A DNA stretch of 46,055 nt from IMG/VR virus record IMGVR_UViG_3300008120_007163, positions 1 through 46,055 of that record, one strand, 5' to 3'. Every line of letters begins with the position of its first letter. Position 1 is the stretch's first letter. Origin of the DNA: a virus. The position numbers and the translations under genes were made by a program. Below are positions 1 through 8,567 of the stretch, in pieces. The notes below the pieces were generated by a model that made no database searches, was not told the DNA's origin, and worked only from the letters and a program-made list of their open reading frames with translations.

Positions 1-1
1 T

Positions 2-565
2 CCGTATTCGACATCGGGCGGTAAAGCCGTCGCGTTTCACTCTTCGGTAAGGATTCGATTGAAGTCGTTAGGACAAATTAAAGCAAAAAACTCAGATGGT
101 GTCGAACAGGTAGTGGGAATAAAAACCCATGCGATAGTTCAAAAGAATCGATTAGGTCCACCATTGAAAGCTGTTGATTACGACATATATTTCGAATCTG
201 GTATTGACAATTATGGCAGTTGGTTAAACACCATGAAGACATTCAAATTGGCGAATTCTGGTGGTTACTGGACGATTAAACTATCATACGAGAGTAATAA
301 GGAGCGCGACGAGAACGGTAAACCGGTATTACGAACATTCGATGGCGATGTTGTTAATCCTGAAACAGGTGAATTAAAGAAACTTGCGGGTGAATTAAAA
401 TTCAGAAGTAAAGACTTTGGGCAGTGGATGGATGCAAATACTGAATTGCGTGAATGGATCTATGATATGATATGCGATCGTTTTGTGATGACGTATAAAG
501 TGAACCGTGATTTTGGCGTAGATGATATTGTAGTTCAGGAAGACTTCTTAGGAGAAAACGATTAA
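2..565 (+). CDS. uvsX: UvsX/RecA-like recombinase, C-terminal part (cut by window edge)
   Basis: The frame is open from the first bases of the window, so the start lies upstream; a TTG at 59 is an internal codon, not a start. The first visible residues read STSGGKAVAFHSSVRIRL, which matches the DNA-binding loop and following strand of RecA/UvsX recombinases. The remaining 168 or so residues contain the acidic C-terminal part usual for phage UvsX. The protein would coat single-stranded DNA and drive strand exchange for recombination-dependent replication and repair. The P-loop is outside the window. It is followed by a promoter at 580-611, so the next gene probably starts a new transcript. Confidence 0.85.
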   Translation, partial: PYSTSGGKAVAFHSSVRIRLKSLGQIKAKNSDGVEQVVGIKTHAIVQKNRLGPPLKAVDYDIYFESGIDNYGSWLNTMKTFKLANSGGYWTIKLSYESNKERDENGKPVLRTFDGDVVNPETGELKKLAGELKFRSKDFGQWMDANTELREWIYDMICDRFVMTYKVNRDFGVDDIVVQEDFLGEND

Positions 566-579
566 TTAATTAGTAATTA

Positions 580-611
580 TTTGGAATTCTCAAAAAAGAT
601 TCTTATATTTG
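580..611 (+). promoter_or_regulatory. Bacteroidota-type promoter P1
   Basis: TTTGG at 580-584 and TATATTTG at 604-611 are 20 bases apart (TTG to TA), matching the Bacteroidota primary sigma factor pattern. The bases after TTGG read AATTCTCA, an extension shared with the other promoters here. The ATG at 636 follows after a 24-base A/T-rich leader. Confidence 0.75.
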
Positions 612-635
612 ATTTTAAATTAAAATTGAAAATTT

Positions 636-902
636 ATGAAAGGTAAAGGTTATTTATTTGAAGTTGCGGCAATAGGTTATTTGCGCAATGATGAAGGTGA
701 TATTATAGATACAGATATTTTGTATCCTATCACGAGCATCCTATCAAAGGATTATGAATCTGCAAAATTTGAATTGACTCGCAGATTGTCTGATGATGCT
801 GTTGAAAAATATGGTTCAAATAATATTGATTTGATTGTACGTAGTATTTCAAGTAATGTCATATCATTGACATCAGGAACAACAACCAGCATAACATTTT
901 AA
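636..902 (+). CDS. hypothetical protein, 88 aa
   Basis: I do not recognise this gene. It encodes a small, mildly acidic protein with no membrane segment and no cysteine motif. It is the first gene behind promoter P1 and ends three bases before the exonuclease gene, so it is likely co-transcribed with the exonuclease and helicase. The ATG at 636 is the first start codon after the leader. Confidence 0.7.
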   Translation: MKGKGYLFEVAAIGYLRNDEGDIIDTDILYPITSILSKDYESAKFELTRRLSDDAVEKYGSNNIDLIVRSISSNVISLTSGTTTSITF

Positions 903-904
903 TT

Positions 905-1960
905 ATGAATAGACTCCAAGAAATGTGGACTAAATTCGGAGATGAATTAGGTACGCCAAGAGGTAAAGATGACCATGTATTGATTATAGATGGATTGAAT
1001 ACATTCATCCGAGTATTCAGTGCCGTGCCTGCATTGAACGATGACGGTATGCATGTCGGTGGAGTTATCGGTTTTTTAAAATCAGTAGGTGCGAATATCC
1101 GCCAGTTTCAAGCAACTCGATGCGTTGTCGTTTTCGATGGGACTGGCGGATCTCAGCGCCGCAGAAAACTATATCCTGACTATAAATCGAATCGTAAAAA
1201 TAAAACGAAAATGAATCGATTCGACGAGTTTGCCGATTTAGTTGATGAACAGGCATCGATGAAAGCACAGTTTAGACGCATCGTCGATTATTTCGACACA
1301 CTACCAATAACAGTAATATCGATCGATAACATCGAAGCCGATGACGTTATCGCTTACATAACAAAGCAGTATTATGAAACGGCCGACAATAAAATAACTA
1401 TTGTATCAACAGATAGAGATTTTATTCAGTTAGTGAACGAACGTACAAAGGTTTGGAGTCCCGTAAAGAAAAAATTATATACAGAAGAAAAAATTCAAGA
1501 AGAATTTGGAATTCTACCAAAAAATTACTTACTTTACAGAATGTTGTCAGGAGATGCATCTGATAATATAAATGGCGTTGCCGGTATCGGTTTACCTACA
1601 CTTTTAAAACGGTTCCCATCACTGGTATCAGAACCTTGTACTGTAGACCAATTACTCGAAAACGCATCTAAACAGATCGCCGAAGGTACACGTGTAAAAA
1701 TATACAATGCATTATGTGAGAATAGAGATCTGATCGAACGTAATTATAAACTGATGCAGTTAAACGATGTCGATATCGCAGCGACTAACAAATTGCGTAT
1801 AGGTGAATTAATGGATTCGCCAGTGAACAAAATGAATACTAAGACGTTTAAGAGATTGTTTTTAGAAGACAAACTATATGCGAATATTAAAGACGTGGAT
1901 TCATGGTTAAGAGATACATTTAAACGTTTAGACATATATGCGGGAGCAAAAATTAGCTAA
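905..1960 (+). CDS. rnh: 5'-3' exonuclease, T4 RNase H / FEN family
   Basis: This is a PIN-fold flap/5'-3' exonuclease, expected to remove RNA primers and 5' flaps on the lagging strand. The metal-binding acidic residues are visible in family order: D29 in LIIDG, D78 in VVFDG, E144/D146/D147 in IEADD, D170/D172 in STDRD, and D217/D220 in SGDASD. The last group leads into the helix-three-turn-helix DNA-binding segment (NGVAGIG, about 224-230). At 351 residues it is a little longer than T4 RNase H. Its 3' end overlaps the helicase start by 23 bases, suggesting translational coupling. Confidence 0.88.
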   Translation: MNRLQEMWTKFGDELGTPRGKDDHVLIIDGLNTFIRVFSAVPALNDDGMHVGGVIGFLKSVGANIRQFQATRCVVVFDGTGGSQRRRKLYPDYKSNRKNKTKMNRFDEFADLVDEQASMKAQFRRIVDYFDTLPITVISIDNIEADDVIAYITKQYYETADNKITIVSTDRDFIQLVNERTKVWSPVKKKLYTEEKIQEEFGILPKNYLLYRMLSGDASDNINGVAGIGLPTLLKRFPSLVSEPCTVDQLLENASKQIAEGTRVKIYNALCENRDLIERNYKLMQLNDVDIAATNKLRIGELMDSPVNKMNTKTFKRLFLEDKLYANIKDVDSWLRDTFKRLDIYAGAKIS

Positions 1961-3323
1961 TTACGGCTACAAATTTCAGACTAAAATAATCGCATCTATA
2001 ATGACGGATACTGCATTCGTCAGTCAGATATACGATCTTATAAAATTGGAATATTTCGATTCCGAGTCGGTGAAATTTATCGTTGACCGTGCATTAGAAT
2101 ATTTCAAGAAAAACAAGAAGATACCGACATTAGATGTATTGAAAGTCTTTATCGATAAAGTCGATGACGAGTTGTTAAAACAAGAAATTGTTGCAACACT
2201 GAAAGATGCAGTCAAATGTGTGAACGAAACCGATTTAGATTTCATAAAATCTACAACACTCGATTTCTGTAAAAACCAGGAATTGAAGTCTGCGATATTG
2301 GAATCTGTTGAACATTTAAAAAATGGTGATTATGATCGAATAAAACAATTAGTCGATGCTGCAATGAAAGTTGGTATGGATACTGACATCGGTATGGACT
2401 ATTTAGAGATGATCGAACAACGATACATGGAGGATTCACGTTCACCGTTATCAACTGGGTGGCCTGTTGTCGATGAGATAATGAAAGGTGGTTTAGCACC
2501 TGGTGAATTGGGTGTTGCTATTGCACCTTCCGGGGCAGGTAAATCCTGGTTATTAGCAGCAATAGGTGCTAACGCGATGCGTAACGGCAAGACCGTTGTA
2601 CACTATTCATTGGAACTAAGCGAAAACTATACCGGTTGGCGATACGATTGTATATTGTCAGGTATTAGTTTAGATAAAATAAGTCTTCATGTCGATAAGG
2701 TAAAAACTGCACTGAAACAAATCGCAGGACAGCTGATTATAAAATGGTATCCTACAAAATCGGTATCACTGATGGGATTGCGTTCACACCTTACTAAGTT
2801 ACGAATGTTAGGAACAGAACCAGATTTAGTGATAATCGATTATGCGGATCTATTAAAGTTTGGAAATAGTAAACTTGCAAAGCATGAGATACTCGAAGCA
2901 TTGTATGAAGAACTTAGAGGATTTGCAGGTGAAAACAAAGTTCCTATTTGGACAGTATCACAGTCGAATCGTGAAGGCTTAAATACCGATATTATCGAAG
3001 CGGACAAAGCAGCCGGTGCATACGCAAAAATATTTCCGGCAGACTTTGTTATGTCGTTGTCAAGAAAGGCTCAGGATAAATTGTCGAATACGGCAAGACT
3101 ACACATAATCAAAAACCGTTTCGGTATAGATGGTGTTACATTCCCAGTATACATGGACACATCACGTGGTGTTATTAACGTACATTCAGAAACAAGCACA
3201 CAGGGAAAAGAGGTATCAAATACAATGAGCACCGACACAGAATACGATAGACGACGTTTGCAGCAAAGGTTTAATCAGTTAAATAATTTAACGTCAGATA
3301 CGAAAGCAAGTAATTTATTTTAG
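1938..3323 (+). CDS. 41: replicative DNA helicase, DnaB/T4 gp41 type
   Basis: This hexameric helicase unwinds DNA ahead of the polymerase and recruits primase. The N-terminal 150 residues are helical, as in gp41. The RecA-type motor follows: Walker A APSGAGKS at 196-203, the LSLEL-like H1a region (YSLELSE) near 224-230, Walker B DLVIIDYADLL with D301, and the Q-rich motif VSQSNR near 345. Its 461 residues are close to gp41's length, so the gene looks intact. It overlaps the exonuclease gene by 23 bases. No primase was recognised in this window. Confidence 0.9.
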   Translation: MREQKLANYGYKFQTKIIASIMTDTAFVSQIYDLIKLEYFDSESVKFIVDRALEYFKKNKKIPTLDVLKVFIDKVDDELLKQEIVATLKDAVKCVNETDLDFIKSTTLDFCKNQELKSAILESVEHLKNGDYDRIKQLVDAAMKVGMDTDIGMDYLEMIEQRYMEDSRSPLSTGWPVVDEIMKGGLAPGELGVAIAPSGAGKSWLLAAIGANAMRNGKTVVHYSLELSENYTGWRYDCILSGISLDKISLHVDKVKTALKQIAGQLIIKWYPTKSVSLMGLRSHLTKLRMLGTEPDLVIIDYADLLKFGNSKLAKHEILEALYEELRGFAGENKVPIWTVSQSNREGLNTDIIEADKAAGAYAKIFPADFVMSLSRKAQDKLSNTARLHIIKNRFGIDGVTFPVYMDTSRGVINVHSETSTQGKEVSNTMSTDTEYDRRRLQQRFNQLNNLTSDTKASNLF

Positions 3324-3353
3324 ATACTTATTATTATAAAAAACGGAGAAAAA

Positions 3354-3713
3354 ATGTTCATATACAAAGTTACACACACGCCATCTGGCGAATACTATAT
3401 CGGTATTTCGAAGCAAGATAAAGGTAAATTCAACGATACAATCGACATCGATCCGATGAAATTTTTTAACGTATACGAAAGTAATGGTAACGGTAGAAAC
3501 CGTATGGCAGTATGCGCAAAAACAATGTTAGCACACGCCGAAGAACTTTCAGAGATAGAAAAACGTGCAGCAGAAATTGCTAAAAGCAATCAATCGAATC
3601 CTAAGTTTTTAGGTTTGAAATTGAAAACAAAAGCGGAAGAATTGGAATCGGCTAAACCGAAAGTGACAACGAAAACAACGTCGGCGCCTTCCGCTCCTAC
3701 TGATACCCAGTAA
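3354..3713 (+). CDS. small protein with degenerate GIY-YIG-like N-terminus
   Basis: Residues 2-18 (FIYKVTHTPSGEYYIGI) resemble the first two strands of a GIY-YIG nuclease domain, including the YYIG half. The catalytic Arg and Glu that should follow are not obvious. After about residue 55 the chain becomes a lysine- and alanine-rich helix and then a Thr/Ser/Pro-rich tail, unlike a homing endonuclease. At 119 residues it is probably not an active full-length nuclease. It lies between helicase and nrdB; an A-rich leader (AAAAAACGGAGAAAA) precedes the ATG. Confidence 0.5.
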   Translation: MFIYKVTHTPSGEYYIGISKQDKGKFNDTIDIDPMKFFNVYESNGNGRNRMAVCAKTMLAHAEELSEIEKRAAEIAKSNQSNPKFLGLKLKTKAEELESAKPKVTTKTTSAPSAPTDTQ

Positions 3714-3792
3714 CATTTTAACACATATCAATTTATTATAAATCGATAGTAGAATATTGATAACTAAAAACTCGTCTATATGACAAACATAT

Positions 3793-4608
3793 TTGAAGGC
3801 AAAACGTGCAATGTTGGCAATATCACACGTAGAACATGCAGTGAAAACATTTTGGGCACGACTCGATATGCGTATGGACAAACCGGAGATTGCGTTTGTC
3901 GGCAGTTGTTTTGCCGGTAATGAAGTGGTACATTCGTTTGCATATGCGGAACTGCTTAAGGAGTTAGGTTTAGACGAGGATTTTCAACAACTGATGGATA
4001 TACCGGCAATTCATGACCGCACTCGTTATTTGAAAAAATATTTAGAGGGCATCAATTCACGTTCGAACAAAGAGTTTACGAAATCATTGATCTTGTTTAC
4101 ACTACTTGTTGAGAACGTGTCGTTATTCAGTCAGTTCTTAATCGTATCATCGTTTTCGAAATATAAAAATAAACTGAAAACGATACATAAAATTATCAAT
4201 GCAACTGCTCGCGAAGAAATAATCCATGGAAAATTTGGTAGTAATTTAGTTAATATTATCAAAAAAGAAAATCCTGACTGGTTCGATGCGGAGATGGAAG
4301 ATAAAATTCGACGTAATGCTCGTAAAGCATTTGCAGCTGAGATGAAAGTATTGGATTGGATATTTGAACACGGCGAATTAGATTTTCTACCAAGAAACTG
4401 CATCGATGAATTTTTGAAACTACGATTCAATAATAGTTTGGAACTGATAGGATTTTCACCAGAATTCGAAACCGATGAGAATCTATTAGAAAAATCCGAC
4501 TATCTCACAAACATGTTGTTAGCCACAGCCGATTTCGACTTTTTCGATCAACGAAGCGTCGATTATGCGAAAGGTAAAGATTACAGCGAAGACTCATTAT
4601 TTGATTAA
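3793..4608 (+). CDS. nrdB: ribonucleotide reductase small subunit NrdB, N-terminus missing
   Basis: This is the di-iron, tyrosyl-radical subunit of class I RNR. All metal ligands are visible: E14 in HVEHAVK, E44 and H47 in NEVVHS, E107 in LLVENVS, E142 and H145 in EEIIH. The radical tyrosine is Y51, four residues after H47. The frame begins with a TTG at 3793, and the 50-60 residues that normally precede the first ligand are absent. In another frame an ATG at 3780 encodes MTNIF, the usual N-terminus of Bacteroidota-type NrdB, so a deletion has probably joined the start out of frame. The nrdA gene follows 13 bases later. Confidence 0.85.
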   Translation: MKAKRAMLAISHVEHAVKTFWARLDMRMDKPEIAFVGSCFAGNEVVHSFAYAELLKELGLDEDFQQLMDIPAIHDRTRYLKKYLEGINSRSNKEFTKSLILFTLLVENVSLFSQFLIVSSFSKYKNKLKTIHKIINATAREEIIHGKFGSNLVNIIKKENPDWFDAEMEDKIRRNARKAFAAEMKVLDWIFEHGELDFLPRNCIDEFLKLRFNNSLELIGFSPEFETDENLLEKSDYLTNMLLATADFDFFDQRSVDYAKGKDYSEDSLFD

Positions 4609-4621
4609 AAAACGGAATAAC

Positions 4622-6148
4622 ATGCAACTCGAAAAGTTTGATTGGCTAACTGATGACTCTCGTACCTTTTTAGATAGAGGATATATAGAAGGTATCACTG
4701 CCGAAGAGCGGTACATGCAAATAGCAAAACGTGTAGGTGAGATTAGCCAAATAAACGGTATTGCTGAAAAAGTATACGAATATTCGAAACGCAATCTATT
4801 GTCGTTTTCGTCACCGATTCTGAGCAATTTCGGTAATAATAAAGGTTTACCGATATCTTGCAATTTTGGAGTTGTCGATGACACACTGCATTCGATATTG
4901 CATGGTATGTATGAGATGGGCATACTTGCAAAAAATGGTGCAGGTACTGCGAAAAACTTATCGGCTATTCGACCATACGGTTTAAAATACGGAAAAGACA
5001 AATCAGGTATTTCTGAAGGCCTCATATCTTGGCTAACCGAATACAGTAATATTATTGCGAAGGTAAGTCAAGGAGGTATGCGACGTGGGTTCCTCACTGC
5101 ATATTGTACTGTCGAACATCCTGAAATCGATTGGTTTTTAGATGTCGGTGCAAACGGTGATGTTAAAAAGTCGCCAGGATACGGCATTCAAAACATAACT
5201 ACCGGTGTGACAATACCGAAGGGTTGGATCGATGCAATGCGTGCAGGTGATAAAGATAAACGAAAAACCTACGCCAAAATTTTGAAACGTAGAAGTGAGA
5301 TCGGATTTCCTTATATTCTGTTTGAAGATAACTGCGATGACCAGAAACCTCAAGTATATGTCGACAAGGATATGCGTATATTCACAAGCAATATTTGTAC
5401 CGAAGTTATCGAATATTGTGATTCGGAAAAGGAATTTACTTGTTGTTTGATGTCACTGAATGCTGCAAAATTCGATGAATGGCCTGACGATCTCGTATTC
5501 GTTGCGAATATCATACTCGATTGCGTTATAAGTGAATATATCGCCAAAGGATCTGAAATGCAAGGTTTAGAAAAGGCGGTCAAGTTCGCAACTGAACATA
5601 GAGCAATTGGTGTAGGCATTTTAGGTTTCCATGACTATTTGCAAAAGAAAATGATTCCATTCGGCAGTTTGGAATCGTATCAAACAAATGCTAAAATATT
5701 CAAAAAGTTAAGAGACGAATCGGATTATGCAAGTAGATGGATGGCAGAGCAATGGGGCGAACCTGAAATGCTAAAAGGATACGGACTGCGAAATACGACA
5801 CGTATCGCAATTGCACCTACTAAATCGTCATCATTCATCATGGGACAACTTTCACTTTCAGTTGAACCGATTAAGAGTAACTATCATGAAAAGACAGACG
5901 TGTTTAAAACGTTTTCTGAAGTTTCTCAAGTCGATGTAATTAAACTTGCAGCACAACGTCAGAAATTTATCGACCAGGGTCAATCTATAAACATAATGAT
6001 ACATCCTGACACTCCACCTAAGGATGTGAGTAATCTTGTATTACTTGCACACGATGAAGGTATAAAGACACTGTATTATCAGTATTCAATTAATGCAGCA
6101 CAGAAGTTCAATGAGAATTTAATGGTATGTAGCGCGTGTGAGGCATAA
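4622..6148 (+). CDS. nrdA: ribonucleotide reductase large subunit NrdA, short form
   Basis: This catalytic subunit reduces ribonucleotides to deoxyribonucleotides. I chose ATG 4622 because the protein then begins MQLEKFDWLTDDSRTFL, like short NrdA proteins, and starts just after nrdB ends. Visible residues are C80 (LPISCNFG), the active-site N257/C259/E261 (SNICTE), C274/C275 as partner cysteine, the radical-transfer tyrosines Y485/Y486 (LYYQ), and the C-terminal redox pair C503/C506. There is no N-terminal ATP cone, so dATP inhibition is probably lost. At 508 residues it is short; about 40 residues seem absent near 5870-5900, in frame. Confidence 0.9.
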   Translation: MQLEKFDWLTDDSRTFLDRGYIEGITAEERYMQIAKRVGEISQINGIAEKVYEYSKRNLLSFSSPILSNFGNNKGLPISCNFGVVDDTLHSILHGMYEMGILAKNGAGTAKNLSAIRPYGLKYGKDKSGISEGLISWLTEYSNIIAKVSQGGMRRGFLTAYCTVEHPEIDWFLDVGANGDVKKSPGYGIQNITTGVTIPKGWIDAMRAGDKDKRKTYAKILKRRSEIGFPYILFEDNCDDQKPQVYVDKDMRIFTSNICTEVIEYCDSEKEFTCCLMSLNAAKFDEWPDDLVFVANIILDCVISEYIAKGSEMQGLEKAVKFATEHRAIGVGILGFHDYLQKKMIPFGSLESYQTNAKIFKKLRDESDYASRWMAEQWGEPEMLKGYGLRNTTRIAIAPTKSSSFIMGQLSLSVEPIKSNYHEKTDVFKTFSEVSQVDVIKLAAQRQKFIDQGQSINIMIHPDTPPKDVSNLVLLAHDEGIKTLYYQYSINAAQKFNENLMVCSACEA

Positions 6149-6164
6149 AAAATAACGAGAAATA

Positions 6165-6196
6165 TTTGGAAATGTCAAAAAGTTTATCTATATTTG
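6165..6196 (+). promoter_or_regulatory. Bacteroidota-type promoter P2
   Basis: TTTGG at 6165 and TATATTTG at 6189-6196 have the same 20-base spacing as the other copies. The ATG at 6224 follows a 27-base leader ending in AGAGAAAACG. Confidence 0.75.
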
Positions 6197-6223
6197 TATT
6201 ATGATTTTAAATAAGAGAAAACG

Positions 6224-6595
6224 ATGAATAAGTTTACATATAAAGATTTCAGATTCATATTGAATGATAGGAATGGTGACGGATTTTATAGACCTAAATC
6301 AGTTGACATACTATTGACATACGAAAACACATCGGATCGTATTACCGAAGAAATTGATATTCTAATTAAAAACTCGATTGATTTACTGAATGGTGGTTTA
6401 ATCATATCGAACAAAGATGAGAATTTCGAGTATATGATGGGGATCTACAAGAATGGCGTATTCGATTGTATTGCGGTAGCAACAGAACCGGAAGAGTTAA
6501 CTATGGAAAACTTGGACTGGTTAGAACGCGAGTTTTTCACTTACTTAAATGATAGTCAAGAATTTAATATAACACATTTATTTATTAACACTTAA
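6224..6595 (+). CDS. hypothetical protein, 123 aa
   Basis: Not recognised. It is an acidic, soluble protein with alternating strand and helix character and no catalytic signature I can name. It is the first gene after promoter P2, between ribonucleotide reductase and the 217-residue gene that precedes the deazaguanine cluster. Confidence 0.7.
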   Translation: MNKFTYKDFRFILNDRNGDGFYRPKSVDILLTYENTSDRITEEIDILIKNSIDLLNGGLIISNKDENFEYMMGIYKNGVFDCIAVATEPEELTMENLDWLEREFFTYLNDSQEFNITHLFINT

Positions 6596-6604
6596 ATCTA
6601 ATTT

Positions 6605-7258
6605 ATGCACACGTTAGCAAAAAATCAACATCACAACACGAGATTGATTTATGATTTTTTAGAAAAGGCGTATCCTGGTGGTAAACCTTCATTTCACAAA
6701 TTAGTAGAGGACAACATCATCAACGGCACACAACTGATCGAACTTGCAGTCAGTCGTGTTAACGATATCGAAATGTGTCCTGTTGGTTACAACCGTGATT
6801 TAGTAGACGATTCAGATGTAAAGACAGTAACTATTTTAAAAGACGAATCGATAAAACGCACAGTTTTAAAGGACGGTAGAAAACGACGTTATAAATCGGT
6901 ATCATATGTTGCTAAGATTGCTGATGTCGATAAAAAATACGGCGTTCTTCGTGTGATTGCATGGAACCCGTTTGCAGAAAAATATCACTATTTTAAAATA
7001 CCACCTTCGGCAATTTTAGGTTTGAAGAAAGTCACAATGACATTCGATCCTGCAAACGATTTCGAAGCAACCGGTAAATATTCGAAATACGAAGTATCAT
7101 CATTCGATGAGGTTGGTAGTAAATTAACACTGCGTGAAGTTGTAGACACTATTGTTTGCAATATTACACCGGCAAATATCGATTCTAAAATCGATCAATT
7201 ACTCGAAATGATTACAAACGATAGTATTTCACAAATCAAAGAAAAGTTTTTGAGTTAA
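6605..7258 (+). CDS. hypothetical protein, 217 aa
   Basis: Not recognised. The N-terminal 65 residues look helical and basic. The middle (about 75-135) is a strand-rich, lysine/arginine-rich region, LKDGRKRRYKSVSYVAKI, followed by VLRVIAWNPFAEKYHYFKI, which could be a nucleic-acid-binding domain. The C-terminal 40 residues are helical. It lies nine bases after the preceding gene and ends directly before a small basic gene and queE. Confidence 0.65.
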   Translation: MHTLAKNQHHNTRLIYDFLEKAYPGGKPSFHKLVEDNIINGTQLIELAVSRVNDIEMCPVGYNRDLVDDSDVKTVTILKDESIKRTVLKDGRKRRYKSVSYVAKIADVDKKYGVLRVIAWNPFAEKYHYFKIPPSAILGLKKVTMTFDPANDFEATGKYSKYEVSSFDEVGSKLTLREVVDTIVCNITPANIDSKIDQLLEMITNDSISQIKEKFLS

Positions 7259-7259
7259 T

Positions 7260-7421
7260 ATGAAACCTAAAAAAGTCAGCCCGAAAGATATTTTCGACTG
7301 GGAAGATTTAGATGCGGTATCGGCAATAACCAACATAAAAGATAAGATATCGCAAAAAATAAATAGAATTGAAAAACAGTTTTCTAAAAAAAAGAAACCT
7401 AAAAACAAGTTAGATGCGTAA
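7260..7421 (+). CDS. small basic protein, 53 aa
   Basis: This short frame starts with an ATG one base after the previous stop and overlaps the queE start by eight bases, so it fits the operon perfectly. The product begins MKPKKVSPKDIFDWEDLDAV and ends in a run of lysines (KKKKPKNK). No family was recognised. Tight packing is the main support for it being real. Confidence 0.55.
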   Translation: MKPKKVSPKDIFDWEDLDAVSAITNIKDKISQKINRIEKQFSKKKKPKNKLDA

Positions 7422-8202
7422 CAAATCAATAGAAGATTTCGACAAGACGCTACCAATTGTAGAGGTATACACTGCTGTACAGGGTGAAGGCTCAAGAGCA
7501 GGTATGCCGACAATTGTGATACGTACAACAGGTTGCACACATCGATGTTGGTTCGGTGAACAAGGTGGTTGGTGCGATTCTTGGTATACATCGATTCATC
7601 CTGAAAAGGGTAAATACACTATCAATGATATTATCAAAATATATGATGCAAATCCTCATATTTCAGAAATGATGCTGACAGGAGGCGCACCGACAATGCA
7701 TCCTGCAATTGTAAATACACTAAATAACTTTTGTCATGAACGTGGCATTGTAATGACAATTGAAACAGAGGGTTCTCATCGGATAGATTTCACAGACAAG
7801 CCTATTGGTTTAGTTTCAATATCACCTAAATTCAGCAATTCAGTACCTAAATTAGGTATTAAAACTCCTCAGGGTGCAACGGTAGACCAGAAGATGATCG
7901 ACCAGCATAATAAATTCAGATTGAATTTCGATGCGATTAAATACAACATGGAAACGCATACAGATTATCATTTGAAGCCTGTTGTGAATCCGATTCAAGA
8001 TCCTGAAATTTGGTCTGAAGTTCAAACGTTTTTAGACGAGTTAGGCGCACCTAAATCGAAAACTTATATTATGCCTCCTGGCGACAACAGAGCGGCACTG
8101 TTTTTAAGTTATGGTGATGTTATGAATTTTTGTAGAGACACTGGTTATAATTTTACAGGCAGACCTCACATAATTGCCTTTGACACTGAAAGATGCGTAT
8201 AA
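7414..8202 (+). CDS. queE: 7-carboxy-7-deazaguanine synthase QueE (radical SAM)
   Basis: QueE rearranges 6-carboxy-tetrahydropterin to 7-carboxy-7-deazaguanine, a step towards preQ0. The substrate-binding start VQGEGSRAGMPTIVIR is clear (22-37). The radical-SAM cysteines are C41, C45 and C54; the spacing CX3CX8C is wider than the usual CX3CX2C because of the insert WFGEQGGW. The next motif reads LTGGAP at 89-93 where most QueE proteins have GGEP. At 262 residues it is slightly long. It shares a cluster with folE, queC and dpdA, which points to DNA modification rather than tRNA queuosine. Confidence 0.88.
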   Translation: MRNKSIEDFDKTLPIVEVYTAVQGEGSRAGMPTIVIRTTGCTHRCWFGEQGGWCDSWYTSIHPEKGKYTINDIIKIYDANPHISEMMLTGGAPTMHPAIVNTLNNFCHERGIVMTIETEGSHRIDFTDKPIGLVSISPKFSNSVPKLGIKTPQGATVDQKMIDQHNKFRLNFDAIKYNMETHTDYHLKPVVNPIQDPEIWSEVQTFLDELGAPKSKTYIMPPGDNRAALFLSYGDVMNFCRDTGYNFTGRPHIIAFDTERCV

Positions 8203-8203
8203 T

Positions 8204-8566
8204 ATGAAAATGATACCAATAACAAAAGTAACGGGCTATACGATTAACATATACGTCGGTTTGAAATGTAAACAGACCGGCGTTATTCGCCCAATACAAG
8301 ATGCGGAAAAGATCGCTCAAAAATGGGTAGATCGTGTAGGTCAGTGTGTAACTGTAACGCCGACCCGGTATGTTTACACAAATGGTGCCGAAGACGGTGC
8401 AATTATCGGATTTATACACTACCCAAGATTCCAATCAGATCGAGTCAAACTTAAATCGCAAGCATTAGAACTTGCCCATGAACTCATGTACGGATTAGAC
8501 CAGTGCCGCGTATCGGTCGATTTCCCTGATGAGACATTAATGTTAACAAACGGTAAATACAAATAA
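8204..8566 (+). CDS. conserved phage hypothetical protein, 120 aa
   Basis: ATG 8204 lies one base after the queE stop; an upstream in-frame ATG at 8174 lies inside queE and is unlikely. The protein has strand-rich segments (VTVTPTRYVYTNG, GAIIGFIHYPRF) and a C-terminal helix followed by RVSVDFPDETLML. Its position after queE suggested QueD, but the zinc-binding histidines of QueD are absent. Function unknown. Confidence 0.6.
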   Translation: MKMIPITKVTGYTINIYVGLKCKQTGVIRPIQDAEKIAQKWVDRVGQCVTVTPTRYVYTNGAEDGAIIGFIHYPRFQSDRVKLKSQALELAHELMYGLDQCRVSVDFPDETLMLTNGKYK

Positions 8567-8567
8567 G

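Noticed and set aside
59-61. TTG 59 as the start of a short independent gene
   Set aside because: The frame is open to the window edge and already encodes UvsX sequence upstream of 59.
3354-3713. an active GIY-YIG homing endonuclease
   Set aside because: Only the first motif is recognisable; the catalytic Arg and Glu and the DNA-binding extension are not seen.
3721-3780. TATCAAT/ATTGATA pairing before nrdB as a riboswitch or operator
   Set aside because: Seven weak A/T pairs around a loop of about 25 bases are expected by chance in this composition.
4565-4621. an upstream NrdA start at 4565
   Set aside because: The added 19 residues are basic, unlike NrdA N-termini, and would overlap nrdB by 44 bases; ATG 4622 fits the family.
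8204-8566. QueD (6-carboxytetrahydropterin synthase) next to queE
   Set aside because: Position fits, but the zinc-binding histidines and catalytic Cys/His/Glu pattern of QueD are not present.
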